Below the pieces are notes generated by a model. That model searched no databases, was not told the origin of the DNA, and was given only the letters and a program-made list of their open reading frames with translations. A stretch of 64,000 nt of DNA, taken from positions 62,001 through 126,000 of the forward strand of contig NZ_JALJRW010000012.1 in assembly GCF_024519465.1 (NCBI RefSeq), written 5' to 3'. Both the position numbers and the translations under genes were made by a program. This stretch comes from Stenotrophomonas sp. Ste86 (GTDB taxonomy: Bacteria; Pseudomonadota; Gammaproteobacteria; Xanthomonadales; Xanthomonadaceae). Positions 26,918-35,151 of the stretch are shown here, one piece after another. How positions within the stretch are numbered: position 1 is the stretch's first letter; the number at the start of each line of letters is the position of its first letter.

Positions 26918-29900
26918 ATGGCTTCTGCGAATGATGCATTAACGAAAGAGGAGCATGCTCGGATACTTCGGGAGCAGATCTTTCCTCAGTACAATCTTGA
27001 CTCACTTGCTTCCCACGAAAAGCCTGTGGCTGTCATATTGGGCGGGCAGCCTGGGTCGGGCAAAGGTGGACTGTCAAGGGCAGCAAGCGCTGAGCTGGGC
27101 CGCGATGTCATCACGGTAGATCCTGATGAACTTCGCGACTTCCATCCAAATGTTGACAATTTCCGCCGCGAAAACCCGCTCACTTGGTCCGGTCGGACGC
27201 ATGCAGATGCGGGCGCTTGGGCTGATGAGTTGTTGGAAGCTAGCGTCTCTGAAAGAAAGAACCTGATCTTTGACACCACCCTGAGCAACGGCCAATGGGC
27301 ATCCGAATCGCTGATCAAGGACCTGCAGAGCAAGGGCTACCAAGTCGAAGTTCGAGTCGTAGCTACCCCCTTGCTGGAAAGCGAGCTGGGGGTTGATCGA
27401 CGGTTCACCGACAGGCTGGACGCTGAAGGATACGGTCGGCATGTTCCAAAAGGCGCGCGTGACGCTATCTACAACAAGATACCGGCGAGCTTGGACACGA
27501 TCCACGCCGGTAGTGATGTTGTCATTCGAATCTTTAACCGCGAGGGTAAAGAGCTCTACGACAGCCGCATCGACCCGCGTCAGCCCGGTCAAGCACTCGA
27601 CGAGGAGCGCAATGCACGGCTCCGTGATCCTGAGGTATCACAACGTCTACGTGGTGAGTGGGCTCGACAGGCGGAGTGGCACCGTGACCTGCCGGAGCAT
27701 GCAAAGGACATCCCGGGCATGGATGCCGGTACGCGGGGCAGACTGCTCCGAGAGCAGGCAGACGCAAATAGCGTGCAGTTTGCAGCGCTCCGCGCGGAGG
27801 GCAGCGCCACCATCGACGAACTTGTCCGTCCCGGCGCGCCTCCAGCCCGTGCACCTGTCATTGATCCGGAAATCCCTGGCTTAAGGCGCGCAGGCGCAGC
27901 AGCAGGCATGGCGGGTCTCGGACTTTTGGCCAGCGCCTACGACGCGCACGAGACTGGCCAACGTGTCGGCGAGCTGTTGCAGGAACAGAACGCAGCTGCG
28001 GCTGGTTCGGAACTGAAGCATTTTGCCGCGCGCGGTGTCGGCGGGTGGACCGGCGGCGCGCTGGCAGCCAGCTTGGTAGGAAGTACCGGGGCAGGCCCAC
28101 TCGCACTTGTGGCTGCAGATGCTTACCTCTTTTCCAAAGCCTTCGAGAAAGCGGCAACGCTGCATGACAGCAATGCGGTCTACCATCAGCGCGACAAAGC
28201 GGGCGTAGATTGGGAGTTCAACGGCCGTAACTGGGTGCGGGAGGCATCCTTGGACCGTACGCAGGATGGCGTGAACAATCCGGTCAAGCACGATGTAAGC
28301 GCGAACTATGAGAAGGCGCGGGAGCTGGGTGCATATGCGAGCGCTGCCGCCGTAGAGCAAGCACTCGGCAAGGTGTCGGCGCCTCAGGACCCCTTCAATA
28401 TCCCAGCGAGGCCCGGCGATCAACGCGGCTTGGATAATCAGAACTGGCAGCGGGATGCCCAGAGTGAGCAATGGGTTCGCCAGGTAAAGACCGGAGTTGA
28501 GGGGGCCAACGACCGGAGCATCTATGCCTCTGAGATGGCGACGCCCTCGCGCTCTCGGGAGTTGGACCAAGAGGCGATACGCCGCATCGAGAGCAACATT
28601 GCAGACGGGCGCGAGGCGGTGGCGGCCGCTTATCTGCAGACGCATGCGGTGCTGCGGTCCCAGGACTTCATCGATGCGATCCCGCCCGCAGTGGAGTACG
28701 CCAAGGCAGAACCGGATGCAGTGCTCGGGTCTGACAGAATTCTCCACCGCCGAAATGCGGCGGGGCAATGGCTTCACGAGGGGGTTGTTGCGAGCGGCAA
28801 TCTGGCTCTTGAGCTTGAACTCACTCGGCAGCTTCGTCAGCCTTGGTTGGAGCGTGCAAACGAAACACTTGCCGAGCTTCAAACACGGCCAGCACCATCT
28901 CCTGCCGAGATGGAGCGGAACGAGCTTCTCCACCGATACCAGACGTACGGTGTGCGCGTGCCGGAAGATTGGGTGCCCGCTATCGAGTTGGCGACCCAGC
29001 GCTCACGCGATTCCCATGGCGTTACCGGAGCGACGCTGCAGGAGCTGGAGCGTGGCGAGATGGGCCTGTTCGGCGCCGACAGTGGCATCGTCCATTACCA
29101 GACCGGCCCTGACGGCATAGCGCACAAAGTTGCTACTACCAGCCCTGACGAGATTAGACACGCCCATAGCGAGTTGGCCCAGCGGGTCGACCGCCCACCG
29201 GTTCCGGACTCCCCAGAGCTACGCATCACCGCACTATCGGCCCAAGAGCGCGATGCCCACGAACAGGCACTGCGCGAGGCGAACCGTGAGGGACTCTCCA
29301 TCGGCGAGGCGCAACAAGTCGCCGCCGCCGCTGCGCTGGGCATAGCTGATCAGCGCATTGAAGAGGCGTTGGCGCCGGAGGCGCAGCAGCGGGAGTCGGG
29401 ACCTGTAGAGGCGACCGTTCCTCCGGCAATGGCCGCCGCCCCGATACCGCCAATCAGTGCACCGCTCCCCAAGGAGCCCGATCGTGCGCAGCCTTCTGAG
29501 ATGGATCGCCACGACGAAGCACGCCGCACCGAGGCGGAGCGGGCGCAGGCGTCGAGAGAAACCGAGGAATCCGATCTGCGCCAAGCCGTCGACACGGCAG
29601 ACGAGGTGGTCAGACAAGTGCCGCAGGCGCAGACCAATCATCCGGAGACAGCTGAAGCGCCGCCCATGTCTCCTACTGGCTCCAGTGCTCCCGACGCAAT
29701 GAACCTCCAGCCCGCCCATGTGGAGCCAGGCGCTGCCGTGCCAGCTGCGCACGAGCCGCAGCGCGGATCTGAGCCGGAGGCGGTCACCATTGCCAACACC
29801 CATCAGCTCCCACCTCAGATCACTGAGCCGCAGCCCATCGCTGACCAGCTTGCGAGTGACTGGCAGCCGGCAAACGAGGATTCCCGCGAGCAGATGCAGT

Positions 29901-30592
29901 CGCTTGCGGAAGAAGCGATTCCACTACACCACTTCACCCAACCATCGACTGAAGCCGAGCTGGAGCAGACCGCCCAGCCGCCTGTGTCCAATCGCGAAGA
30001 GAGCTACGCCCAAGATGCCCTGCTGCGGCAGGCAGAGCAGGCAGGGCAGCCGATCTCCAGCGAAACAGAGCGCGAGGAACTTGCAGATATTCCCCCGGCC
30101 GAGCCACTCGACGTTGCGCGCTTGCCTGAGCAACAGCACGCCGCGCCAGCGAAGCTGTCACCCGCGCACCCGGACCACCCGGACAACCGACTCTACGAGC
30201 AGATCCGCGAGGGAGTAGCCGAGTTGGACGCCCAGCACGGCCGCACACCCGATGCGATGAGCGAGCGCCTGACCGGCAGCCTGCTCGTACTGGCGAAGGA
30301 CAACGGGCTGGACCGCGTCGACCACGTGGTGTTGAGCCAAGCGACGGCCGATGCCCGGTCCGGGCAGAACGTGTTCGTCGTCCAGGGCGAGATGGGCGAT
30401 CCGGCGCAGCTGCGTGCAGGGATGTCGACCCAACAAGCCGTTACCACGCCCTTGGAAGAGTCCATGCAGCAGTTCGATGCGGTGGCAGAGGAGCGCCAGA
30501 CGCGTGCGCAACAGCAGGCGCTGCAGCAGCAGGACGAAGACCAACGCGTGCAGCACGAAATGCAGATGACGGCTGCAAGCATGGGTGGCTAG
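26918..30592 (+). CDS. Zeta-toxin effector with C-terminal XVIPCD (X-T4SS substrate)
   Basis: A 1224-residue protein. The N-terminal 220 residues are a zeta-toxin kinase domain: Walker A GGQPGSGKG (42-50), D68 in ITVDPDELRDFHP and FDTTLSNGQW (118-127). Zeta toxins phosphorylate UDP-N-acetylglucosamine and block wall synthesis. A Gly/Ala-rich, possibly membrane-interacting segment follows (about 325-405), then a long Gln/Glu/Pro-rich region. Residues about 1080-1175 form an XVIPCD: PAHPDHPDNRLYEQIREGV, DRVDHVVLS, NVFVVQGEMGDPAQLRAGM, then a Gln-rich tail. XVIPCD targets proteins through VirD4 to the antibacterial type IV secretion system of Xanthomonadales. AAGGA precedes the ATG. Confidence 0.88.
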   Translation: MASANDALTKEEHARILREQIFPQYNLDSLASHEKPVAVILGGQPGSGKGGLSRAASAELGRDVITVDPDELRDFHPNVDNFRRENPLTWSGRTHADAGAWADELLEASVSERKNLIFDTTLSNGQWASESLIKDLQSKGYQVEVRVVATPLLESELGVDRRFTDRLDAEGYGRHVPKGARDAIYNKIPASLDTIHAGSDVVIRIFNREGKELYDSRIDPRQPGQALDEERNARLRDPEVSQRLRGEWARQAEWHRDLPEHAKDIPGMDAGTRGRLLREQADANSVQFAALRAEGSATIDELVRPGAPPARAPVIDPEIPGLRRAGAAAGMAGLGLLASAYDAHETGQRVGELLQEQNAAAAGSELKHFAARGVGGWTGGALAASLVGSTGAGPLALVAADAYLFSKAFEKAATLHDSNAVYHQRDKAGVDWEFNGRNWVREASLDRTQDGVNNPVKHDVSANYEKARELGAYASAAAVEQALGKVSAPQDPFNIPARPGDQRGLDNQNWQRDAQSEQWVRQVKTGVEGANDRSIYASEMATPSRSRELDQEAIRRIESNIADGREAVAAAYLQTHAVLRSQDFIDAIPPAVEYAKAEPDAVLGSDRILHRRNAAGQWLHEGVVASGNLALELELTRQLRQPWLERANETLAELQTRPAPSPAEMERNELLHRYQTYGVRVPEDWVPAIELATQRSRDSHGVTGATLQELERGEMGLFGADSGIVHYQTGPDGIAHKVATTSPDEIRHAHSELAQRVDRPPVPDSPELRITALSAQERDAHEQALREANREGLSIGEAQQVAAAAALGIADQRIEEALAPEAQQRESGPVEATVPPAMAAAPIPPISAPLPKEPDRAQPSEMDRHDEARRTEAERAQASRETEESDLRQAVDTADEVVRQVPQAQTNHPETAEAPPMSPTGSSAPDAMNLQPAHVEPGAAVPAAHEPQRGSEPEAVTIANTHQLPPQITEPQPIADQLASDWQPANEDSREQMQSLAEEAIPLHHFTQPSTEAELEQTAQPPVSNREESYAQDALLRQAEQAGQPISSETEREELADIPPAEPLDVARLPEQQHAAPAKLSPAHPDHPDNRLYEQIREGVAELDAQHGRTPDAMSERLTGSLLVLAKDNGLDRVDHVVLSQATADARSGQNVFVVQGEMGDPAQLRAGMSTQQAVTTPLEESMQQFDAVAEERQTRAQQQALQQQDEDQRVQHEMQMTAASMGG

Positions 30593-30921
30593 GTGCGGCC
30601 ACTACAGCGTTCAAGGGTGTGCGAGACCCAGGGCGCGCTCGTTAGCGCGTGTGTGAGCGAACCCGTTCGGAGCCAAGTTGCGCTCCAGGCGCTGATTGCG
30701 TCACCTCACCGGAAGGTTCATTTCACACCAACCGGGATGCAGCGATCATGGCGGGCGGGGCAGGGCAGCAACCCGCCTCGTAAAACCGCAGGGTCGTTCA
30801 CGCAAGAACTGTGGAATGGCCGCACGCCGGAGTAGCCTGATAGCTGTTGCCTTTGGCAACTGGCCCTGTGAAAGATAAGTTCCACTTCACTCGGCCTGCC
30901 TACTCGATTCATGGTGGAGGT

Positions 30922-31102
30922 GGAGCTTCGAAACTCCACGACATATGACGAGAACGACGTGCAATACGTCGGGAGGGCGGCTAATAAAACACCCCCGGAA
31001 GGGGGGAATAAGCCCGCCGATCATATGCGGTTTCGAACCTCCCGACACCCTTTCGCCCCCACGGGCGAAAGCACCTCCCGTCAGGAGTGGCCAACATGCA
31101 CG
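30922..31102 (+). ncRNA. C4-like antisense leader RNA, copy 2
   Basis: Homologous to the leader at 24.66 kb: hairpin GGAGCTTCGAAACTCC, outer stem GTCGGGAGG (30968-30976) / CCTCCCGAC (31038-31046), conserved GGCTAATA and ACACCC words, and a 9-bp hairpin CTTTCGCCC / GGGCGAAAG (31050-31071). ACTCC (30933-30937) plus TGACG (30946-30950) are complementary to the contiguous CGTCAGGAGT (31079-31088) at the ribosome-binding site; CGTGCA (30958-30963) matches TGCACG just after the start codon (31097-31102). The pairing bases differ from copy 1 but complementarity is kept. The stretch 30593-30921 before it shows no gene. Confidence 0.65.
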
Positions 31103-31185
31103 AACCTCTGAATCCGGCTACCCCAACAGTCGGTATGGCCGTAGCGCAGTCCTCCATCCCGCTGCATGCGCGGTGCACGCCATGA
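31096..31185 (+). CDS. 29-residue ORF controlled by the C4-like leader
   Basis: Starts MHEPLNPATPTVGMAVAQSS with AGGAG 8 bases upstream, directly after the second C4-like leader, and ends TGA overlapping the next start as ATGA. Its position equals that of icd, the short leader gene between C4 and ant in phage P1. No sequence similarity to Icd is claimed. It may only serve to couple translation of the next ORF. Confidence 0.45.
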   Translation: MHEPLNPATPTVGMAVAQSSIPLHARCTP

Positions 31186-31370
31186 CCATGGAGAACGCCC
31201 ACTTCACCCTCGCCGAGATCTTCGACGCCTTCCACCGCTCCTCCGAGCTGTGTCGCCCCATCTGGCGGGCCTCCTTTGAAATCTGCTGCATGGCGCTGGG
31301 CCTGAACCCCGCGCGGGAATGGGAGCGCCAGGTCCGGCGAGCGCGTCAAGGAGACAGCGAGGTGCATTGA
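31182..31370 (+). CDS. 62-residue ORF, translationally coupled
   Basis: Starts at 31182 (or ATG at 31188), overlapping the previous stop by 4 bases. The product MTMENAHFTLAEIFDAFHRS continues with a Cys-containing helical segment (LCRPIWRASFEICCMALGLN) and a basic C-terminus. No family is recognised. The overlapping two-ORF arrangement behind a C4-like RNA resembles the icd-ant arrangement of P1, with a much smaller second protein. A host-effect or killing peptide is possible but not shown by the sequence. Confidence 0.45.
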   Translation: MTMENAHFTLAEIFDAFHRSSELCRPIWRASFEICCMALGLNPAREWERQVRRARQGDSEVH

Positions 31371-31503
31371 GTCCTTCGGCCCAGCCTTCGAGGCAGAACG
31401 CAGACTTGCTGCCCCTTCACCCGCCTATGCGATCATCCCCACCAAGGACCGCCATTCGACAATCGAACGGCGCGGGGCAAGGGTCGGTTTCAGACAGGGC
31501 TGA

Positions 31504-32403
31504 GTGAGCATGGAGCACAACGAACACTACACGGTGACCATTTACCTGGCCGCGCCGGGCACACCGCTCGAGGGCGGCGGCACCGCGCTCATGGGGCACA
31601 TGTACCTGCAGACCGCGCACGGCGCGCAGCGGGACAGCTACGGCTTCGGCCCGGCCCCGGATGCGGCCTCGGGCGTGGTGTCCTACACCGATGCGGATAC
31701 CTACAAGGATCCCTACTACGCCCGCACCCTGGAGATCACCCGGGAACAGTTCGACAGGATCCGCGCGTTCGGCGCGCATCCGGCCGCGCACGGTTTCAAC
31801 ATCAACGGGCCGGTGTTCACCAGCAGCTGCGTGGATTTTGCTTGGGCCGCACTCGGCCACGCCGGCATCCACCGGCAGACCGGCGCCGATACCGACCACG
31901 ACAGCGAGTTCGCGGTGCTGTTCAACCAGCCGGAAGTGCAGTGCATTGCAGCACCGGTCCCGGGCAGCGCACTGAATACCGAGCACCACAACCCGCTGCC
32001 CGAGCGCGATGTGTGGCAACGCCGCCTGGCCGAGATGGAACGGCAGAAGGCCGCGCGCCGTCCCGCGCCGCCGCCGGCGACACCGGCCGATCCCGCCCAC
32101 CCGGACCACCGCCTGCTGACCCAGCTCAACAGCAAGGTAGCCGAGCTGGACGCCGCCAACGGCCGCACCTTCGACGCCACCAGCGAGCGCATCAGCGCCA
32201 GCCTGCTGGCCCTGGCCAAGCAGAACAACCTCTCCCGCGTGGACCACGTGCTGCTGAGCAGGCGCACCGAGGACAACGCAGCGGCCGAGAACATCTTCAT
32301 CGTCCAGGGCGACCGTGATGACCCCGCGCACCTGCGGGCGAGCATGCCGACCGAGGTAGCGGCCAAGACGGCGGTGGATGAGTCGTTGAAGCGGGCGAAG
32401 TGA
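31504..32403 (+). CDS. XVIPCD effector with an N-terminal cysteine-amidase-like domain
   Basis: A 299-residue protein. GTG at 31504 has AGGG upstream; ATG at 31510 is the alternative. The N-terminal domain has His in MGHMYLQ (about residue 37), a YxRTLEITREQFDRI segment and Cys in FTSSCVDFAWAALGHAGI (about 112). His-before-Cys order fits circularly permuted NlpC/P60 or related papain-like amidases, so peptidoglycan or another amide may be the target (inference). From about residue 194 an XVIPCD follows: PADPAHPDHRL, SRVDHVLLSRRTED and NIFIVQGDRDDPAHLRASM. This marks it as a substrate of the Xanthomonadales antibacterial type IV secretion system. No immunity lipoprotein gene is adjacent. Confidence 0.8.
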   Translation: MSMEHNEHYTVTIYLAAPGTPLEGGGTALMGHMYLQTAHGAQRDSYGFGPAPDAASGVVSYTDADTYKDPYYARTLEITREQFDRIRAFGAHPAAHGFNINGPVFTSSCVDFAWAALGHAGIHRQTGADTDHDSEFAVLFNQPEVQCIAAPVPGSALNTEHHNPLPERDVWQRRLAEMERQKAARRPAPPPATPADPAHPDHRLLTQLNSKVAELDAANGRTFDATSERISASLLALAKQNNLSRVDHVLLSRRTEDNAAAENIFIVQGDRDDPAHLRASMPTEVAAKTAVDESLKRAK

Positions 32404-32521
32404 CATAACGGCGCGCGCTGCAGGTGCCGCCATGACGCGGCCCTGCCGGACGTGACGTCTTCAGCCTGCTACCATGCCCGAGCCATAGCCAGCCTGCCCT
32501 GCACGAACCGCTGCACGGGCC

Positions 32522-32539
32522 GGCCGTTGTACAACGGCC
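32522..32539. promoter_or_regulatory. Perfect 18-bp palindrome upstream of the yncE-like gene
   Basis: GGCCGTTGTACAACGGCC, centred 51 bases before the yncE-like start codon. A perfect palindrome of this length between two genes is a strong operator candidate; it could also act as a hairpin. The regulator is unknown. Confidence 0.5.
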
Positions 32540-32581
32540 CCGCGAGCCAGGACACCCCCGTGCCCATCCAAGGAAGCTCGC

Positions 32582-33727
32582 ATGCACCCTCGTTCCGTTT
32601 TCCGTTCGGCCGCCCTGGCCCTCGCCGTCAGCCTGACCCTCGGCGCGCCGTCCGCGTTCGCCGCTGACACCGCCGCGCCCACCTCGGCCGCTACTGCCGC
32701 CGCCGTCCAGCGCAAGCCCATCGCCCAAGGACTGTACGAGCTGGCCTTCAGCCCGAAGCAAAACGCCGTGTTCGTCGCCTCCTCGGGCGGCTTCGGCGAT
32801 GCCGCCGGCCCGGCGCAGGTGCTGCGCCTGAACCCGGAAACCCTCGCCGTTGAAGCCCGCATTCCGCTGGAGCGCAAGGGCTTTGGCGTGGTGCTCGATG
32901 ACGCCGGCGACCGCCTGTATGTCGGCAACACCGTGGACACCTCGGTCACCGTGGTCGACACCGCCGCGAACAAGGCCATTGGCACCGTGCAGCTGATGGA
33001 GAAGGTGGTGGGCAAGGATGGCAAGGCGTCCTATACCCACGACCTGCGTGAGCTGGTGGTCGATGCGCCCAACCACCGCCTGTACGTCACCGGTCACTCC
33101 GGCGACGGCAGCGTGCTGTTCGTGGTCGACACGCAGACGCTGAAGGTGATCAGCACCATCCCCGGCCTGGGCAACGCCAAGGCGCCGGGCCTGGCGCTGG
33201 ATGCCAAGGGCAAGCGCGTGTACACCTCCAACCTGCTGGCCGAAGTGGTCACCGTCGGCACCGACAGCGGCAAGGTGGAGACGCGCTTCAAGGTGGGTGC
33301 CGAGCAGCCGATGAACATCGCGCTGGACCCGGCCGGCAAGCGCCTGTTCGTCACCGACCAGGGCTCGGAGATGATCCGCAAGTACCAGGCCAGCAGCTCC
33401 GGTTTCACCTCGTCGCACCCAGGCCAGCGCGTGCTGGTGATCGACCGCGGCACCGGCAAGGAACTGGCCAGCATCGCCACCGACGCCGGTCCGCTGGGCA
33501 TCCTGCTGGATGCACCGCGCAAGCGCCTGTACGTGACCAACCGCGACGGCGGCACCGTCACCGCCTACAACAGCGATACGTACAAGCCGGTGGCGACCTA
33601 CGCCGTGCCGACCCACCCGAACAGCCTGGCGTTGGATGCCAAGAACAACGTGCTGTACGTGTCGGTGAAGAATGGCGAGAAGGACGCCAAGGGCAGTGAG
33701 GAGTCTGTGGCGCGGATTGCGCTGTAA
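32582..33727 (+). CDS. YncE family beta-propeller protein
   Basis: A 381-residue protein with a Sec signal peptide ending APSAFA|AD (about residue 27) and an Ala/Thr linker, then repeated propeller blades with the pattern GKRVYTSNLLAEVVTVGTD, GDRLYVGNTVDTSVTVVDT, HRLYVTGHSGDGSVLFVVDT and KRLYVTNRDGGTVTAYN. E. coli YncE is an iron-regulated periplasmic seven-bladed propeller that can bind single-stranded DNA. The role here is probably binding in the periplasm, but the ligand is unknown. GGAAGC lies just before the ATG, and the palindrome at 32522 may control it. Confidence 0.85.
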   Translation: MHPRSVFRSAALALAVSLTLGAPSAFAADTAAPTSAATAAAVQRKPIAQGLYELAFSPKQNAVFVASSGGFGDAAGPAQVLRLNPETLAVEARIPLERKGFGVVLDDAGDRLYVGNTVDTSVTVVDTAANKAIGTVQLMEKVVGKDGKASYTHDLRELVVDAPNHRLYVTGHSGDGSVLFVVDTQTLKVISTIPGLGNAKAPGLALDAKGKRVYTSNLLAEVVTVGTDSGKVETRFKVGAEQPMNIALDPAGKRLFVTDQGSEMIRKYQASSSGFTSSHPGQRVLVIDRGTGKELASIATDAGPLGILLDAPRKRLYVTNRDGGTVTAYNSDTYKPVATYAVPTHPNSLALDAKNNVLYVSVKNGEKDAKGSEESVARIAL

Positions 33728-33743
33728 CGGCTGCCATCATCAA

Positions 33744-33775
33744 CATGCCCGGCTGTGGGAACGCAGTCGGGCATG
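33744..33775. terminator. Strong hairpin between convergent genes
   Basis: Twelve-base arms CATGCCCGGCTG and CAGTCGGGCATG pair with one G-U, loop of 8 bases. No T-run follows, so it may be a bidirectional termination or mRNA-end hairpin between the yncE-like gene and the leftward gene ending at 33831. Confidence 0.45.
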
Positions 33776-33830
33776 GCAAGTGCTGGGGTGACCGAATTCC
33801 CCGTCATTCCACTCCCATGGGTCCGTTTCA

Positions 33831-34856
33831 CTAGAAGCGCTCGCCGGTGGGCCGCTCTGTTTTGCTGGGTGGACTCAGCGCGGCATCAAGCTGCTTCTCT
33901 CTCCAGCGCGAGCGCAGAAGGTCTGTCGAATCACGCACGTCCAGCATCAGCGCAAACCCAGCACCGGTATTGCGGCAGAGTGCACGCAACAGCGCGGGGA
34001 TGGAGTCGCTCTCGTCCTCTTCGCCATTCCGCTCCGGCTCAGGCTCGTCACGCTGCGGGCTTTCGATTCGCGCGCGGGCAGCCTTTGCAGCGGCATTGAA
34101 TGTTCTAGCCGACTGCAGGAGCCTTCCCCGATCCATGGGAGTGCCGTCCTCACAGTTGACCACCCGTGTGAGCAGGTCCTCAAGGCCAAGAGCCTGGACG
34201 CCAGGTGTAAGCATCAGGGCAGCCAGATCGCTGGTCTTCCACTTGTGGGGAAAAGTGGCAACAACATTCGCAGAATATGGATGGAGGATTCTCCACTCGA
34301 TGAATGTGGATCCCAGCTTATCTGCCGTCGCAATTCCTGGCTCACCAGGAGGGAGTTCGTTGATGAAGAGTCCGCCGGTCACCCAGCCGTCCAGCTGGAT
34401 GGCCTTTTGGGACTCCAGCTGTCGGTTGAAGCGGGATAGGTGTGGGTGAGGAGGGTAGAGCGTGGCGTCCCAGTTGCGTGGTAAGCCAAATCCGGGTCGC
34501 TTCGCTTCAAACGCAACGACCTTGAAGCAATCGAATGCGTGGATCAGCAAAATGCCATCGATTCCATACTTTCGCTCGGCCACGGTGCTGGGTTGGAAGG
34601 CAACGTATTGGCTTGACCCGCCAAGCAGCGACCAGAGGTCGCGAGTACGGGCAAGCAGGGTTGCAACGTAGGCACGCTCATCGTCGATGAGTCCCAATGA
34701 ATGATCTCGCCGTGTAGCAGCATCGGCCAGGCAGGTAAGCTTGGGTACGAGTGGCAGCACGTCGAATTGCTCCAATCTGGAAAGGGGGCTCAGAGAGCCG
34801 GTCTTGGCAGTGGATACTCGATCTGCCGACCAACGATTCTCCTGTATATATCCCAT
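33831..34856 (-). CDS. Orphan protein with a nuclease-like motif
   Basis: A 341-residue protein, start MGYIQENRWSADRVSTAKTG at 34856 without a clear ribosome-binding site, so the true start may be internal. The middle reads KYGIDGILLIHAFDCFKVV followed by AFEAKRPGF: an Asp in a GIDG turn and an E-x-K in a beta strand, the layout of PD-(D/E)XK nucleases. The C-terminal part is basic and helical after an acidic linker (EPERNGEEDESD). The gene is flanked by core genes, is less GC-rich than they are, and has no methyltransferase partner. A stand-alone defence or DNA-processing nuclease is possible; this rests on the motif only. Confidence 0.55.
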   Translation of the reverse strand: MGYIQENRWSADRVSTAKTGSLSPLSRLEQFDVLPLVPKLTCLADAATRRDHSLGLIDDERAYVATLLARTRDLWSLLGGSSQYVAFQPSTVAERKYGIDGILLIHAFDCFKVVAFEAKRPGFGLPRNWDATLYPPHPHLSRFNRQLESQKAIQLDGWVTGGLFINELPPGEPGIATADKLGSTFIEWRILHPYSANVVATFPHKWKTSDLAALMLTPGVQALGLEDLLTRVVNCEDGTPMDRGRLLQSARTFNAAAKAARARIESPQRDEPEPERNGEEDESDSIPALLRALCRNTGAGFALMLDVRDSTDLLRSRWREKQLDAALSPPSKTERPTGERF

Positions 34857-35151
34857 CAGCGGAGTCAGAATTCTCTGATTCGCTATCGGGAGATTCCTGA
34901 CAGCGTGTCGAGCTAAGTAAATGCCACCCTCAAGAATTTCACCCTGTTCGTTTGATCTAACTATTAATCATCGTGGCTGCCTTCTCCTGCTGCCTGCGGC
35001 ACTCCAGTGCTTCACGCTTCCGAGGCATGAAGGGGGCCGTCCGACCTAGTGAAGAGGCGATTGCTTCCCTGCGTTGGTGCCGCCGAGCGTCCTCTCGGCC
35101 ATAATCAACTCGTGCGGCCATGACCGGTTGCCTCTCAGGATCGAGACCAGG

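Noticed and set aside
30945..31370. A 141-codon frame reading through the second leader into the 62-residue ORF
   Set aside because: Its first two thirds cover the conserved stems and hairpins of the C4-like RNA, and the parallel frame in copy 1 is stopped. The conserved peptide-like words follow from RNA conservation.
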